From an uncultured Jannaschia sp. (GTDB taxonomy: Bacteria; Pseudomonadota; Alphaproteobacteria; Rhodobacterales; Rhodobacteraceae): 64,000 nucleotides of DNA. The stretch is taken from positions 2,099,001 through 2,163,000 of the forward strand of contig NZ_CANNEZ010000001.1 of NCBI RefSeq assembly GCF_947503795.1. The letters are read 5' to 3'. Numbering within the stretch: the first letter of the stretch is position 1; the number at the start of each line of letters is the position of its first letter. Below are positions 47,218 through 54,306 of the stretch, one piece after another. A model generated the notes under the pieces. It was not told the origin of the DNA. It saw nothing but the letters and a program-made list of their open reading frames with translations, and did no database searches. The position numbers and the translations under genes were made by a program.

Positions 47218-48401
47218 AGATCCCGACCGTCCGCGGCGCCCCGCGCCCGCCCGAAATTCCCAAGACGGAAGAGCATCGCTTCCCGTGCGACAATTGCGGC
47301 GGCGACATGCGCTTCGATCCCGGCGGCGACCGGATGATCTGCGACCATTGCGGCAATATCGAAGGGCTGGGCCGGGCCAACCCCGCCGCCATCCGCGAGA
47401 TCGACATCCGCGCGGGTCTCGACCGCGGCGGCGCAGAGACCGAGGAAACCCGCGTCCTCTCCTGTCCGAACTGCGGCGCGCAGGTCGAATTCGACCCGGC
47501 CATCCACGCTGCCGAATGCCCGTTCTGCGCCACGCCCGTCGTCACCGACACGGGCACCAACCGGCATATCAAGCCCGCGGCACTCGTGCCCTTCGGCCTC
47601 GACGAAGCGACCGCCCATGCGGCGATGAACGACTGGCTGGGCTCGCTGTGGTTCGCGCCGAACGGCCTCCAGAAATATGCCCGCAAGGGGCGCAAGATGT
47701 CGGGCGTCTACGTCCCCTACTGGACCTTCGACGCCCAGACCGACAGCGCCTATGCCGGTCACCGGGGCGACACCTACTACGTCCGCCAGACCGTCATGCG
47801 CGACGGCAAACCCGTCTCGGTGCAGGTGCCCAAGATCCGCTGGACGCCCAAGCGGGGGCGCGTCCGGCGCTTCTTCGACGACGTCACGATCCTCGCCTCG
47901 ACCTCGCTGCCCAAGCGCCACACCGACGCGCTGGAGCCGTGGGATCTCGCGGCGCTGGCGCCCTACGCGCCCCAGTTCCTCGCGGGCTTCCGCGCCGAAG
48001 CCTACCGCGTCGAGCTCGAGGACGGGCTGACCGAGGCGCGCGCGCGCATGGATGCCGTCATCGCGCGCGACGTGCGGATGGATATCGGCGGCGACCAGCA
48101 GCGGATCACCTCGATCGACACGCGCCTGTCCAACGTCACATTCAAACATGTCCTGCTGCCCGTCTGGGTCGCGGCCTACAAGTATCGCGGCCAGTCCTTC
48201 CGCTTCGTCGTCAACGGCCAGTCGGGGCGCGTCCAGGGCGAGCGGCCTTATTCCAAGTGGAAGATCGCACTCGCCGTCATCGCCGCACTGATCGTCGCGG
48301 CCATCGCGCTCTTCATCTATGCGGCGGCCGAGGGCGGCGGCATCTCGACCGGGGGCCTCTCGCTGCCATCGGGTGGCGGCGCGGGCTGGCTGTCGGAGTG
48401 A
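47214..48401 (+). CDS. Double zinc-ribbon membrane protein (YdjG-like)
   Basis: A 395-residue protein with two N-terminal zinc ribbons: Cys25/28/43/46 and Cys84/87/102/105 (CDNCGG with CDHCGN; CPNCGA with CPFCAT). A long middle region (VPYWTFDAQTDSAYAGHRGD, LLPVWVAAYKYRGQSFRFVV) precedes one C-terminal membrane helix (about 350-373) and a Gly/Ser tail. Such proteins are often misnamed primosomal N' or TFIIB zinc ribbon proteins; they resemble YdjG, which partners an SPFH protein in envelope stress. It is the last gene of the operon, coupled to the b561 gene by ATGA. Confidence 0.8.
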   Translation: MKIPTVRGAPRPPEIPKTEEHRFPCDNCGGDMRFDPGGDRMICDHCGNIEGLGRANPAAIREIDIRAGLDRGGAETEETRVLSCPNCGAQVEFDPAIHAAECPFCATPVVTDTGTNRHIKPAALVPFGLDEATAHAAMNDWLGSLWFAPNGLQKYARKGRKMSGVYVPYWTFDAQTDSAYAGHRGDTYYVRQTVMRDGKPVSVQVPKIRWTPKRGRVRRFFDDVTILASTSLPKRHTDALEPWDLAALAPYAPQFLAGFRAEAYRVELEDGLTEARARMDAVIARDVRMDIGGDQQRITSIDTRLSNVTFKHVLLPVWVAAYKYRGQSFRFVVNGQSGRVQGERPYSKWKIALAVIAALIVAAIALFIYAAAEGGGISTGGLSLPSGGGAGWLSE

Positions 48402-48474
48402 CCGGCAATCCGGTTGGCCCCGGCGCGCGGGGGGCCTAGGGTCCGCGCGGATGACACGGACGGGAGGCCGAGGG

Positions 48475-49377
48475 ATGATCCTCTGCGCGGGCGAGGCCCT
48501 GATCGACATGTTGCCGCGCGAGACGGCGGACGGGCCGGGCTTCTACCCGGCCACCGGCGGCGCGGTGTTCAACACGGCCATCGCCCTCGGGCGGCTCGGC
48601 GCGCCCGTGGGCCTGCACACCGGGCTTTCGACCGATCTCTTCGGCACGCGGCTGGCCGATGCGCTCGCCGCTTCGGGCGTGACCGACCGCACCGCGCGCT
48701 CGGACCGGCCGACCACGCTGGCCTTCGTGACCCTGACCGACGGGCAGGCGGAATACGCCTTCTACGACGAGGGTACGGCCGGACGGATGCTGTCGCCCGT
48801 GGACGCGCCCGACATGCGCGGCGTCACGGCGCTCTTCGTCGGGGGTATCAGCCTCGCGGTCGAGCCGTCGGCCCAGGCCTACGAGGGGCTCGCCCTCGGG
48901 CACCAGAACCTGCCCCTGATGATCGACCCGAACATCCGCCCCGATTTCATCGCCAACCCCGTTACCTACCGCGCCCGGCTCGACCGGCTGCTCGGCGCCG
49001 CCGATATCGTCAAGCTCTCGGATGAGGACATGGCCTGGCTCGGAACCGATCCGGCAGAGGTTCTGGCCCGCGGCGCGCGCATCGTCCTGCTGACCGAAGG
49101 GTCCAAGGGCGCGACCGCGATCACCGCGGAAGGCAAGATCCACGTCCCCGCCATCCGGGCCGAGGTCGTCGACACCGTGGGCGCGGGCGACACGTTCAAC
49201 GCGGGCGTCCTCGCCGGGCTGCACCGCGCGGGCGCCCTGACCAAGGCGACACGCGACGCGGACGCCCTGCGCACCGCACTCGAGCTGGGCGTCGCCGCCG
49301 CCGCGATCACCGTCGCGCGCGCCGGGGCGAACCCGCCCTGGGCCGAGGAACTGAACCTCGCCGATGCCGAGAGCTGA
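48475..49377 (+). CDS. PfkB family carbohydrate kinase
   Basis: A 300-residue ribokinase-fold sugar kinase, most like fructokinases. The N-terminal GEALIDMLPRE and GGAVFNTAIALGRLGAPVGL bind the sugar; the C-terminal DTVGAGDTFNAGVLAGL contains the catalytic Asp and anion hole. GGGAGG/GAGGG precedes ATG 48475, giving MILCAGEALIDM. It is followed 9 bp later by dtd. The sugar substrate is unconfirmed. Confidence 0.9.
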   Translation: MILCAGEALIDMLPRETADGPGFYPATGGAVFNTAIALGRLGAPVGLHTGLSTDLFGTRLADALAASGVTDRTARSDRPTTLAFVTLTDGQAEYAFYDEGTAGRMLSPVDAPDMRGVTALFVGGISLAVEPSAQAYEGLALGHQNLPLMIDPNIRPDFIANPVTYRARLDRLLGAADIVKLSDEDMAWLGTDPAEVLARGARIVLLTEGSKGATAITAEGKIHVPAIRAEVVDTVGAGDTFNAGVLAGLHRAGALTKATRDADALRTALELGVAAAAITVARAGANPPWAEELNLADAES

Positions 49378-49386
49378 GGTCCGGCG

Positions 49387-49824
49387 ATGAAGGCCCTCGT
49401 CCAGCGCGTCACCGAGGCACGGGTCGAGATCGACGGCGCGGTCGCCGGGCGCTGCGGCCCCGGCCTCCTGATCCTCGTCTGCGCGATGCAGGGCGACGCC
49501 GAGACCAGTGCCGAACAGCTCGCCGGCCGCATCGCCAAGCTGCGGATCTTCCGCGACGATGACGGACGCATGAACCGCTCGCTCCTCGACACCGGCGGCG
49601 GCGCACTCGTGGTCAGCCAGTTCACGCTGGCCGCCGACACGTCGCGCGGCAACCGCCCCGGCTTCTCCGCCGCCGCCTCACCGGACTTGGGCGAGCATCT
49701 CTACGAACATTTCGTCGCGGCACTGCGGGCCGAGGGCGTCACGGTCGAGACCGGACGCTTCGGCGCGGACATGGCAGTGCACCTGGTCAATGACGGACCT
49801 GTGACGATCCCGATCGAGCGCTGA
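49387..49824 (+). CDS. dtd: D-aminoacyl-tRNA deacylase
   Basis: Dtd removes D-amino acids (and glycine from tRNA-Ala) as a proofreading step. The 145 residues show [17 protein letters not shown], the active-site SQFTLAAD motif, [12 protein letters not shown] and the Gly-cisPro motif [10 protein letters not shown]. Length is normal. It is 9 bp downstream of the PfkB kinase gene and probably cotranscribed. Its stop codon lies in the first copy of a 24-bp tandem repeat. Confidence 0.96.
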   Translation: MKALVQRVTEARVEIDGAVAGRCGPGLLILVCAMQGDAETSAEQLAGRIAKLRIFRDDDGRMNRSLLDTGGGALVVSQFTLAADTSRGNRPGFSAAASPDLGEHLYEHFVAALRAEGVTVETGRFGADMAVHLVNDGPVTIPIER

Positions 49825-49869
49825 GGCGCGGGTCCGATCTCGCGCTGACGCGAGGGTCCGATTTCGCAC
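49822..49869 (+). repeat. 24-bp imperfect tandem duplication at the dtd 3' end
   Basis: TGAGGCGCGGGTCCGATCTC-GCGC (49822-49845) is followed by TGACGCGAGGGTCCGATTTC-GCAC (49846-49869), 20 of 24 bases identical, then a fading third copy (TGAGGCGTG). Each copy starts with the TGA corresponding to the dtd stop, so it looks like local slippage duplication. Confidence 0.6.
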
Positions 49870-49890
49870 TGAGGCGTGCGCCGGGGTGCA

Positions 49891-51150
49891 TCACTCGGCG
49901 GCCGCGGCCCCCGTTTCCAGCATCTCGAACGCCTCCGCGAAGAACCGCTCCGAGCCGAAATTGCCCGATTTCAGCGCCAGCGCCGTATCGTCATTCGTAA
50001 AGCACCACGGCACGCCGGGCGCGATCTCCGGGCCGATGCGCAGGCTCTCGACCTCCAGAGCGCGTGTCACGGCACCCGACGTCTCACCGCCCGCGACCAC
50101 GATCCGGCCTACGCCCATCTCGCGCGCATCGCGGGCCAGTTGCGCCAGCGCATCCTCGACCAACGTGCCCGCGCGGGCCACGCCCAGCGCCTCCTGCGCG
50201 GCGGCGACGGTCTTGGGCTCGGCGGTCGCGAAGATGATCTTCGGGGCGTCGACCGGCTGCGCCGCGAGCCATGTCCGCGCCGCCGCGAGCCCGCCCTTCG
50301 CCAATTCCATCGGGTCCAGCCGGTAGCCCGACGCGCCCGCATCGATATACGCCCCCACCTGCGCCCGCGTCATCGCCGAGCACGAGCCCGAGAGAACGAT
50401 CTGCCCGCCCCCGGCCTCCGGCAAATCGGCGGGCGCCGCGAGCCCCGCGCCCGCGTCGCGCCAGAGCGCCGGCAGCGGTTGCGCGATCGCCGAGCCGCCG
50501 CAGACCAAGTCCGCGCCCTGCACCGCCTCGGCGATCACGGCGAGATCGTCGCCTTCGACCGCGTCCACCACCACATGCCCGCGCAGGTCGTCCAGTGCCG
50601 CGCGCACCGCCGCCGCCCCCGCCCGTACGGTCGGAAACGCGATCAGCCCCGTCTCGCGCGCGACCTGCGGCGCCAGCAGCCGCTCGAGCGACGAGTCCCG
50701 CATCGGGGTCAGCGGGTGATCCTTCATCGGGCTCTCGTGCAGGGGCAGTTCGCCCACGTAGAGATGCCCCATGAACACGCGCCGCCCGTTCTCGGGGAAG
50801 GCGGGGCAGTGAATGGCCCGGTCGAGCCCCAGATCGGACATCAGCGCGTCGGCCACCGGGCCGATATTCCCGCGCGGCGTCGAATCGAAGGTCGAGCAGT
50901 ACTTCCAGAAGATCCGCTCGGCCCCCTGCGCGCGCAGCCAGCGCAGCGCCGCCCGCGCCTCGGCCACGGCATCCTCGGGCGGGACGGTCCGGATCTTCAG
51001 CGCGATGACCTCGAAGGCCGTCGCCTCGGTCGGGCCCTCGGGCACACCGATCCGAAGGGTCACGGCCACGCCCGCACGCGACAGCATCGCGGCGAGGTCG
51101 GTCGCCCCGGTGAAATCGTCTGCGATCGCTCCAAAGAACGTGGATGACAT
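49891..51150 (-). CDS. otnK: Four-carbon acid sugar kinase (3-oxo-tetronate kinase type)
   Basis: A 419-residue kinase of the DUF1537 family: the N-terminal sugar-binding domain opens FFGAIADDFTGATDLAAMLS, with IFWKYCSTFDSTPRGNIGPV; the C-terminal nucleotide-binding domain has IVVAGGETSGAVTRAL and GVPWCFTNDDTALALKSGNF. Characterised OtnK enzymes phosphorylate 3-oxo-tetronates in threonate/erythronate breakdown. The partners OtnC and OtnI are not in the window, but a 3-hydroxyisobutyrate-dehydrogenase-like gene (as in LtnD/DenD pathways) lies 2 kb away. It is divergent from a class III aminotransferase. Confidence 0.85.
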   Translation of the reverse strand: MSSTFFGAIADDFTGATDLAAMLSRAGVAVTLRIGVPEGPTEATAFEVIALKIRTVPPEDAVAEARAALRWLRAQGAERIFWKYCSTFDSTPRGNIGPVADALMSDLGLDRAIHCPAFPENGRRVFMGHLYVGELPLHESPMKDHPLTPMRDSSLERLLAPQVARETGLIAFPTVRAGAAAVRAALDDLRGHVVVDAVEGDDLAVIAEAVQGADLVCGGSAIAQPLPALWRDAGAGLAAPADLPEAGGGQIVLSGSCSAMTRAQVGAYIDAGASGYRLDPMELAKGGLAAARTWLAAQPVDAPKIIFATAEPKTVAAAQEALGVARAGTLVEDALAQLARDAREMGVGRIVVAGGETSGAVTRALEVESLRIGPEIAPGVPWCFTNDDTALALKSGNFGSERFFAEAFEMLETGAAAAE

Positions 51151-51313
51151 GGCGGACCTCCCGGGGTCCGATCCTGACGGGCGCGCCAAGCCATTGAAAG
51201 TGCGCGCCCCTCCGGCGGCGCCCTTTCCGGCCAGATGATGCAGGAAGGTCGCGGATGGACGGCGCGAAGGCACGGGCGTAGCGTCGTGCAGACCCTCTTC
51301 CAACGGTGATCCC

Positions 51314-52681
51314 ATGCCCGACACGACCCTGCCGAACTCCTGGGACGCGCGCGCCCGCGCCCACAGCTTCTTCGGCTTCACCGACCTCCCCTCGATCGAG
51401 GCGCGTGGTACCGTCGTCGTCACCCATGGCGAGGGGCCCTACGTGATCGACACCGAAGGGCGGCGCTATCTCGACGCGAATTCCGGGCTCTGGAACATGA
51501 TCGCGGGCTTCGACGACCCCGACCTGATCCGCGCGGCGCAGGACCAATACGCAAAGTTCCCCGGCTACCACGCGTTCTTCGGACGCATGGCCGACACCAC
51601 GGTCGAGCTGTCCGAAAAGCTGGCGGCGGTCGCCCCCTTCGACGGCGCGCGGACCTTCTACACGAATTCGGGGTCCGAGGCGAACGACACCATGGTCAAG
51701 ATGCTGTGGTTCCTCCACGGCGCGGAAGGCCGGCCCCAGCGCCGCAAGATCCTGACCCGCGTGAACGCCTATCACGGGGTCACCGCCGTTTCGGCGTCGA
51801 TGACCGGCAAACCCTACAACTCGGTCTTCGGCCTGCCGCTGCCGGGCTTCGTCCACCTGACCTGCCCGCATTACTGGCGCGAGGGCCGCGAGGGCGAGAG
51901 CGAGGCCCAGTTCACCGCCCGCCTCGCCGCGGAACTGGAGGAGGTGATCGCCCGCGAAGGCGCCGACACCATCGCCGGGTTCTTCGCCGAGCCAGTGCAG
52001 GGCGCGGGCGGCGTCATCCCGCCGTCCGAGGGCTATTTCGACGCGATCCTTCCGATCCTGCGCGCCCACGACATCCCCGTCATCGCCGACGAGGTCATCA
52101 CCGGCTTCGGGCGCACGGGCGAGATGTGGGGTTGCCAGACCTACGGCTTCACCCCCGACGCCATCATCGCGTCCAAGGCCCTGACGGCGGGCTATTTCCC
52201 CATGGGCGCCGTCATCCTCGGCCCCGAACTGGGCGACCGGCTGCAGCGCGCGACCGACGCGATCGAGGAATTCCCCCACGGCTTCACGGCCTCGGGCCAC
52301 CCGGTCGGCTGCGCCATCGCGCTGAAAGCCATCGAGCTGGTCGAGGGCGGGCTTCTCGACAACGTCCGCCGCCTGACCCCCGCCTTCGAGGCCGGTCTCG
52401 CCCGGCTGGCCGAACACGAGCATATCGGCGAATGGCGGGGCCGCGGTTTGATGGGCGCGCTGGAGGCCGTCAAGGACAAGGCCACCAAGACGCCTTGGGA
52501 CGGCGATCTCTCGGTGTCCGAGCGGATCGCGAACACCTGCACCGATCACGGGCTGATCTGCCGTCCACTGGGCCAGTCGATCGTGCTTTGCCCGCCCTTC
52601 ATCACCACCGACGCGCAGATGGACGAGATGTTCGACAAGCTGGGCGCGGCCCTCGACGAGGTCTTCGCGGGTCTGGGCTAG
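51314..52681 (+). CDS. Class III aminotransferase (omega-amino acid/pyruvate type)
   Basis: A 455-residue fold-type I PLP enzyme of aminotransferase class III. Key pieces: GPYVIDTEGRRYLDANSGLW, FYTNSGSEANDTMVKMLWFL, ILTRVNAYHGVTAVSASMTG, FAEPVQGAGGVIPPSEGYF, PVIADEVITGFGRTG (cofactor Asp), and ASKALTAGYFPMGAVI with the Schiff-base lysine. Relatives act on omega-amino acids or taurine-like amines with pyruvate. The stop overlaps the convergent nuclease gene by 4 bp. Confidence 0.93.
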   Translation: MPDTTLPNSWDARARAHSFFGFTDLPSIEARGTVVVTHGEGPYVIDTEGRRYLDANSGLWNMIAGFDDPDLIRAAQDQYAKFPGYHAFFGRMADTTVELSEKLAAVAPFDGARTFYTNSGSEANDTMVKMLWFLHGAEGRPQRRKILTRVNAYHGVTAVSASMTGKPYNSVFGLPLPGFVHLTCPHYWREGREGESEAQFTARLAAELEEVIAREGADTIAGFFAEPVQGAGGVIPPSEGYFDAILPILRAHDIPVIADEVITGFGRTGEMWGCQTYGFTPDAIIASKALTAGYFPMGAVILGPELGDRLQRATDAIEEFPHGFTASGHPVGCAIALKAIELVEGGLLDNVRRLTPAFEAGLARLAEHEHIGEWRGRGLMGALEAVKDKATKTPWDGDLSVSERIANTCTDHGLICRPLGQSIVLCPPFITTDAQMDEMFDKLGAALDEVFAGLG

Positions 52682-53346
52682 GGCCCGGTCTGCGCCTGCT
52701 TGGCGCGGAGATAGCGCAGCTTCTTGCGCAGCTCCGGGTCTTCCAGCCGCGCGAACGCGCCGCCCGAGAAGAGCGGCCAGTCGAGCGCCAGTCCGCGCCG
52801 CACGAGCTCGCCCGCGATGTCCTCGTCGTCGCCTCGATAGCAGCGCGCGACATAGCGGTCATAAGACACGTCGCCCGTCAGCACGGCGGTGATCGTCTGC
52901 CCCTTGCAGATGTCGATCATCGCCCATTTCGCCTTCTGGCCCCACGGCTCGTCCAGTTCGGGTGCGTCGATCCCCCAGAGGCGCAGGCGCACCCGCCCGA
53001 TGATGATGGTGTCGCCGTCGATGACGTGCACCCGCCCGCGCAACTCGCGCCCGGCGATGGGATGCGGCAGCGGATGGGGCCGCGGCGCCGGGTCGGTTGA
53101 CGGGACCGTCCGGGTCGCGCTGCGCGTCCGATGGGGGAAGCCGCTCGGCTCGCGCCAGGTGGCCGGGTCGTCATGGACAGGCGGGCGCCTCGGGGACCGA
53201 AGGCGCGGGCGCTCAGGGGACCGGGCGGGCGGGGCCGCGCGCCGGCCGGACGACCGCATCGACGCCCCCGCGACCTTCGCCACGAGCAGGATGATCCCGC
53301 CCAAGGCGAAGAACAGGATGACCGCAGAGGCGCCGTCGCCGTCCAT
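52678..53346 (-). CDS. Membrane-anchored thermonuclease (SNase-like) protein
   Basis: A 222-residue protein with an N-terminal membrane helix (about 8-26), a Pro/Arg-rich low-complexity linker (about 30-95) and a staphylococcal-nuclease-like domain: RVHVIDGDTIIIGRVRLRLW, GIDAPELDEPWGQKAKWAM, and VSYDRYVARCYRGDDEDIAG. The Arg of the first motif and the Asp of GIDAPE are in place, so nuclease activity is plausible. It is probably membrane-tethered, with the domain outside the cytoplasm. It follows the dehydrogenase gene by 13 bp on the same strand. Confidence 0.83.
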   Translation of the reverse strand: MDGDGASAVILFFALGGIILLVAKVAGASMRSSGRRAAPPARSPERPRLRSPRRPPVHDDPATWREPSGFPHRTRSATRTVPSTDPAPRPHPLPHPIAGRELRGRVHVIDGDTIIIGRVRLRLWGIDAPELDEPWGQKAKWAMIDICKGQTITAVLTGDVSYDRYVARCYRGDDEDIAGELVRRGLALDWPLFSGGAFARLEDPELRKKLRYLRAKQAQTGP

Positions 53347-53359
53347 CGCCGGGCGAGGA

Positions 53360-54235
53360 TCAGTCGGCCAGCTTGTTCAGCCGCGCCACGAGGCTCGACG
53401 TGTCCCAGCGGCCGCCGCCCATCGCCTGCACGTCCTTGTAGTACTGGTCGATTAGCGCCGTGCCCGGCAGGGACGCGCCGATATTCTCGGCCTCCGACAG
53501 GCAGATCCCCAGATCCTTGCGCATCCAGTCCACCGCGAAGCCGTGCTCGAATTCGCCGTCGAGCATCGTCTCGTGGCGGTTCACCATCTGCCACGATCCG
53601 GCGGCGCCGCCCTGGATCACGTCGATCACCGCGCGACCGTCCAGCCCCGCCTTCTGGGCGAAGGCGATCCCTTCCGAGAGGCCCTGCAACAGGCCCGCGA
53701 TGCAGATCTGGTTCACCATCTTGGTGAGCTGGCCCGCGCCCACCTCGCCCATGCGGCGCGACTGCTTGGCATAGGCCGCCATTACCGGCTCGGCGCGGGC
53801 GTAATCGGCCTCGGCCCCGCCGCACATGATGACGAGCTGGCCGTTCTCGGCCCCGGCCTGCCCGCCCGAGACCGGCGCGTCGACATAGGCGATCCCGGCC
53901 GCCGTGGCCGCTTCGGCCAGTTCGCGCGTGACCTCGGCCGAAACGGTCGTGTGATCGACGAAGACCGTGCCCTCGGCCATGCCCGCGAAGGCCCCGTCCT
54001 CGCCCAAGCAGACCGAACGGAGGTCATCGTCGTTCCCGACGCAGGCCATGACCATCTCGGCCCCCTCGGCCGCCGCACGCGGCGTCGCGCCGTGGCCGCC
54101 GCCATGCTCGGACGCCCAGGCCTCGGCCTTGGCGGCGGTCCGGTTGTAGACCGTGACGTCGTGCCCCGCGCGGGCCAGATGCCCGGCCATCGGCCCGCCC
54201 ATCACGCCCAGTCCCAGAAATGCAAGCTTCGCCAT
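53360..54235 (-). CDS. 3-hydroxyisobutyrate dehydrogenase-like oxidoreductase
   Basis: A 291-residue beta-hydroxyacid dehydrogenase. The N-terminal NAD(P)-binding motif is FLGLGVMGGPMAGHLARAG, the substrate loop is VDAPVSGGQAGAENGQL, and the catalytic lysine is in GAGQLTKMVNQICIAG, with KDLGICLSEA near the C-terminus. This family includes tartronate semialdehyde reductase and L-threonate dehydrogenase; with an OtnK-type kinase nearby, a four-carbon acid substrate is possible but unproven. ATG 54235 is the family start. It is divergent from the penicillin acylase. Confidence 0.9.
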   Translation of the reverse strand: MAKLAFLGLGVMGGPMAGHLARAGHDVTVYNRTAAKAEAWASEHGGGHGATPRAAAEGAEMVMACVGNDDDLRSVCLGEDGAFAGMAEGTVFVDHTTVSAEVTRELAEAATAAGIAYVDAPVSGGQAGAENGQLVIMCGGAEADYARAEPVMAAYAKQSRRMGEVGAGQLTKMVNQICIAGLLQGLSEGIAFAQKAGLDGRAVIDVIQGGAAGSWQMVNRHETMLDGEFEHGFAVDWMRKDLGICLSEAENIGASLPGTALIDQYYKDVQAMGGGRWDTSSLVARLNKLAD

Positions 54236-54306
54236 GGGGCCACCCTTTCATCCGGTTGTACGCGGGGTTAGACCGCCCGTGGGTCAAGGGGTCAACAGGG
54301 GTCAGG

